From positions 6,634,001 through 6,698,000 of the forward strand of contig NZ_CP051204.2 of NCBI RefSeq assembly GCF_012516375.2: DNA of 64,000 bases, read 5' to 3'. This stretch comes from Chitinophaga oryzae. GTDB lineage: Bacteria > Bacteroidota > Bacteroidia > Chitinophagales > Chitinophagaceae. The notes beneath the pieces were generated by a model, which ran no database searches, was not told the DNA's origin, and saw only the letters and a program-made list of their open reading frames with translations. The translations under genes were made by a program, and so were the position numbers. Positions 61,753 through 64,000 of the stretch are shown piece after piece; position 1 is the stretch's first letter, and every line of letters begins with the position of its first letter.

Positions 61753-64000
61753 ATGAACATCGCACACGAACTCAAGAAAATCTTACCTGAAAATCGTATC
61801 AAGTCCAGGTATATCGATCTTATCTCATATGCCTCTGATGCGGGCTTCTACCACCTGGTACCGCAGGCGGTCGTGCAACCGATCGGTGAAGCTGAGATCG
61901 TAGCTTTGTTCCGCTTCTCGCAGCAGTACCGTATTCCGTTGGTGTTCCGTACCGGAGGCACCAGTCTCTCCGGCCAGTCCATTACCGATGGTATCCTGGT
62001 AGACCTGAGCCAGTACTGGAATAAAATACAGATAGAAGAAAAAGGGCTGGCCGTGCGGGTGCAGCCGGGCATTACCGGCGCGATGGTCAACACCTATCTG
62101 AAAAAGCATGCCCGTAAAATCGGCCCTGATCCGTCCAGCATCAACTCGGCCATGATGGGCGGTATCCTGTCCAACAACTCCAGCGGCATGTGCTGCGGCG
62201 TGGCGCTCAACTCCTATCACACCACCCGCTACATCCGGTTTATCCTGCCCGACGGCAACACTTTCAGCACAGAGCATAAAAAAGATTACGCCCGTTTTGA
62301 GATGGAATGTGCGCCGTTGTTTGTGAGCCTGGCCGACTGCCGCGACCTGATCGCCGCCGACCGCGCTTTACACGACCGTATCCGTCATAAATACCAGACT
62401 AAAAATACCGTAGGCTATGCCCTGAACGCTTTCATCGACTATCATCATCCGCTGGACATTATGGCCCACCTGCTGATAGGCGCCGAAGGCACGCTGGCGT
62501 TCATCGCCGAAGCCGTGATGGACACCGTGCCGGACTATGCCTACAAATCCACCGCGCTGTTATATTTCCCGACCATCTACGCCGCCTGTCAGGCCATCGT
62601 GCCGCTGACCAATGCCGGCGCCCTGATGGTGGAACTGATGGACCGGGCCTCGCTCCACGCCGTGGAAGACATGGATGGTATGCCCGCCATCGTGAAAACG
62701 TTGCCGGAAACAGCCGCCGCGCTGCTGATAGAGTTCCAGGAAGAAAGTCAGGCAGCCCTCGACGCCCGTGTCAACGGTTTCATGGCATCCGCCGCCAGCC
62801 TCGACATGTCCGAACCGCCGGTATTTACCATCGATCCGGCGGAGCAGGCCTTCTTCTGGAAAATCCGCAAAGGGCTGTTCCCCGCTGTAGGCGCCGTTCG
62901 CGCCAGCGGCACCACCGTTATCCTGGAAGACATCGCCTTCCCGGTAGATAAACTTGGCGATGCCATCCTCGATCTGCAAAAACTTTTCGCACAGTATAAT
63001 TATCTCAACGCCATCATCTTCGGACATGCGAAAGACGGCAATATCCACTTTGTGGTCACCCAGTCGTTTAACACGCCCGATGAAGTGACCCGTTACGAAC
63101 TTTTCATGCAGGATGTGGTAGCCCTCGTTGTCAACAAATACGATGGCACGCTCAAAGCCGAACATGGCACCGGCCGTAATATGGCGCCCTTCGTGGAAAC
63201 AGAATGGGGCGGCGATGCCTATGATATCATGAAGAAGATCAAAGAGGCCGCCGATCCGCATAACCTGCTCAATCCCGGCGTGATCATCAACCCCGATGCC
63301 CGCGCTCACCTCAGGCACCTGAAGGAACTGCCTACCGTTGAAGAGGAGGTAGACCGCTGTATCGAATGCGGCTACTGCGAACATAAATGCCCGAGCCGCG
63401 ATATCACCACCACGCCCCGCAGAAGGATCGTGATCCGGAGAGCGCTCAAACAGTTGCAGAAAAACGGCGACAAAGCCAATTATAAAGTCCTCCTTGACCA
63501 GTACCAGTACGATGTACTGGAAACCTGCGCTGTTGACGGCCTCTGTGCCACCGCCTGCCCGGTGGATATCAACACCGGCGACCTGGTGAAACGGCTCCGC
63601 CGCGAGAACCACTCCCCTTCGGCCAACAAACTCGCGTTGCAGGTAGCCAAACATTTCAGGACCGTAGAATGGGCCGCCAGGACTGCTATCCGGGTAGGCA
63701 CCGGCATCAACCGCGTGTTCGGCAAACATGCCATGACCAGTATCACCAAAGGTATCCGCAGCATCATTCCTGCCGTACCCTTATGGTCCGAGCAGCTGCA
63801 ACCCGCGCCCGACCTCGGCATCCTTAAACCGCAGCAGTCCGCCGACGCCTCCATCGTATACTTCCCCGCCTGCATCTCCCGCATGCTCGGCACTTACGAA
63901 GGCAAATCAAAAAACCTGATGGAGACATTCATGAGCGTCTGCCGGAAAGCCGGTATCAGTGTAGTCGTTCCCGATAACCTGAGTGGTACCTGCTGCAGCC
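61753..64000 (+). CDS. FAD- and Fe-S-binding oxidoreductase (D-lactate/2-hydroxyacid dehydrogenase type), 3'-truncated
   Basis: The ATG at 61753 opens a frame that is still open at 64000 (749 residues visible). The N-terminal FAD_binding_4 domain has VFRTGGTSLSGQSITDGI and GPDPSSINSAMMGGILSNNS; the FAD-oxidase C-terminal domain ends near TGRNMAPFVETEWGG and NPGVIINPDA. Two ferredoxin-type motifs follow (CIECGYCEHKCP and CAVDGLCATACPVD), then the start of a CCG domain (GTCC at the edge). This combination suits a respiratory D-lactate, glycolate or D-2-hydroxyacid dehydrogenase. The substrate is not determinable. Confidence 0.9.
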   Translation, partial: MNIAHELKKILPENRIKSRYIDLISYASDAGFYHLVPQAVVQPIGEAEIVALFRFSQQYRIPLVFRTGGTSLSGQSITDGILVDLSQYWNKIQIEEKGLAVRVQPGITGAMVNTYLKKHARKIGPDPSSINSAMMGGILSNNSSGMCCGVALNSYHTTRYIRFILPDGNTFSTEHKKDYARFEMECAPLFVSLADCRDLIAADRALHDRIRHKYQTKNTVGYALNAFIDYHHPLDIMAHLLIGAEGTLAFIAEAVMDTVPDYAYKSTALLYFPTIYAACQAIVPLTNAGALMVELMDRASLHAVEDMDGMPAIVKTLPETAAALLIEFQEESQAALDARVNGFMASAASLDMSEPPVFTIDPAEQAFFWKIRKGLFPAVGAVRASGTTVILEDIAFPVDKLGDAILDLQKLFAQYNYLNAIIFGHAKDGNIHFVVTQSFNTPDEVTRYELFMQDVVALVVNKYDGTLKAEHGTGRNMAPFVETEWGGDAYDIMKKIKEAADPHNLLNPGVIINPDARAHLRHLKELPTVEEEVDRCIECGYCEHKCPSRDITTTPRRRIVIRRALKQLQKNGDKANYKVLLDQYQYDVLETCAVDGLCATACPVDINTGDLVKRLRRENHSPSANKLALQVAKHFRTVEWAARTAIRVGTGINRVFGKHAMTSITKGIRSIIPAVPLWSEQLQPAPDLGILKPQQSADASIVYFPACISRMLGTYEGKSKNLMETFMSVCRKAGISVVVPDNLSGTCCS

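Noticed and set aside
62560..63729. A 389-codon antisense frame inside the FAD/Fe-S oxidoreductase
   Set aside because: The plus-strand frame has clear FAD and ferredoxin motifs, so the antisense frame is a shadow.
1..64000. tRNA, rRNA, transposase, integrase or prophage genes
   Set aside because: None was recognised on reading; nothing in the window indicates a genomic island boundary or an attachment site.

Overview
The window looks like chromosomal DNA from a Bacteroidota member of the Chitinophagaceae, most likely Chitinophaga or a close relative. Supporting signs are two SusC/SusD glycan-uptake loci, each headed by an ECF sigma factor and a FecR-like anti-sigma factor with a DUF4974-type tail, many lipoproteins, a LytS/LytTR two-component pair, promoters of the TAnnTTTG type, and a near absence of Shine-Dalgarno sequences. 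The genus is an inference from protein style; there is no rRNA or tRNA gene to confirm it.

Layout. 1-1.4 kb: the 3' part of an unknown gene. 1.5-8.3 kb: a tripartite RND efflux operon (adaptor, pump, outer-membrane channel, all on -) with a divergent, cysteine-rich, SufR-like regulator. 8.3-18.2 kb: glycan locus 1 (ECF sigma, FecR, SusC with an STN domain, SusD, a GH144-like beta-1,2-glucanase candidate and a GH43-like enzyme). 18.3-24.3 kb: ecotin, a GT87-like membrane glycosyltransferase, a LytS/LytTR pair and a CocE-type hydrolase. 24.4-28 kb: two tandem paralogous lipoproteins, a maltose-O-acetyltransferase-like enzyme and an SGNH hydrolase. 28.2-38.8 kb: glycan locus 2 (ECF sigma, FecR, SusC, SusD, three accessory proteins including DUF5000-, DUF4998- and DUF4855-like ones). 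38.9-41.4 kb: a membrane-anchored one-component regulator and a divergent LamG-like secreted protein. 41.6-46.4 kb: an iron/siderophore operon (TonB receptor, DUF4374-like protein, PepSY membrane protein). 46.8-52.1 kb: an imine-reductase-like enzyme, a methyltransferase, a TsdA-like cytochrome/DsrE/binding-protein operon, a 2OG-Fe(II) oxygenase and a mini-Ada protein. 52.1-59 kb: a YbhGFSR-like ABC-2 efflux operon headed by a TetR regulator. 59-64 kb: a minisatellite, a frameshifted outer-membrane receptor and the start of a large FAD/Fe-S oxidoreductase.

The most distinctive non-coding feature is a family of long intergenic inverted repeats. Five convergent gene junctions carry them. Their arms are tandem 8-bp units (NNATTTAN, GATTT at period 8, or GCAAAGNN), and in several cases the outer edge of the arm supplies the TAG stop codon of the flanking gene. 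A sixth convergent junction has an ordinary 16-bp hairpin and a seventh has none, its stop codons overlapping in CTAG. Both glycan loci also carry a hairpin between fecR and susC.

Three places look like single-base deletions in short homopolymers (near 30302, 41349 and 61032-61035). They may be real mutations or assembly errors; raw reads would decide. All family assignments were made by reading the protein sequences, without database searches.
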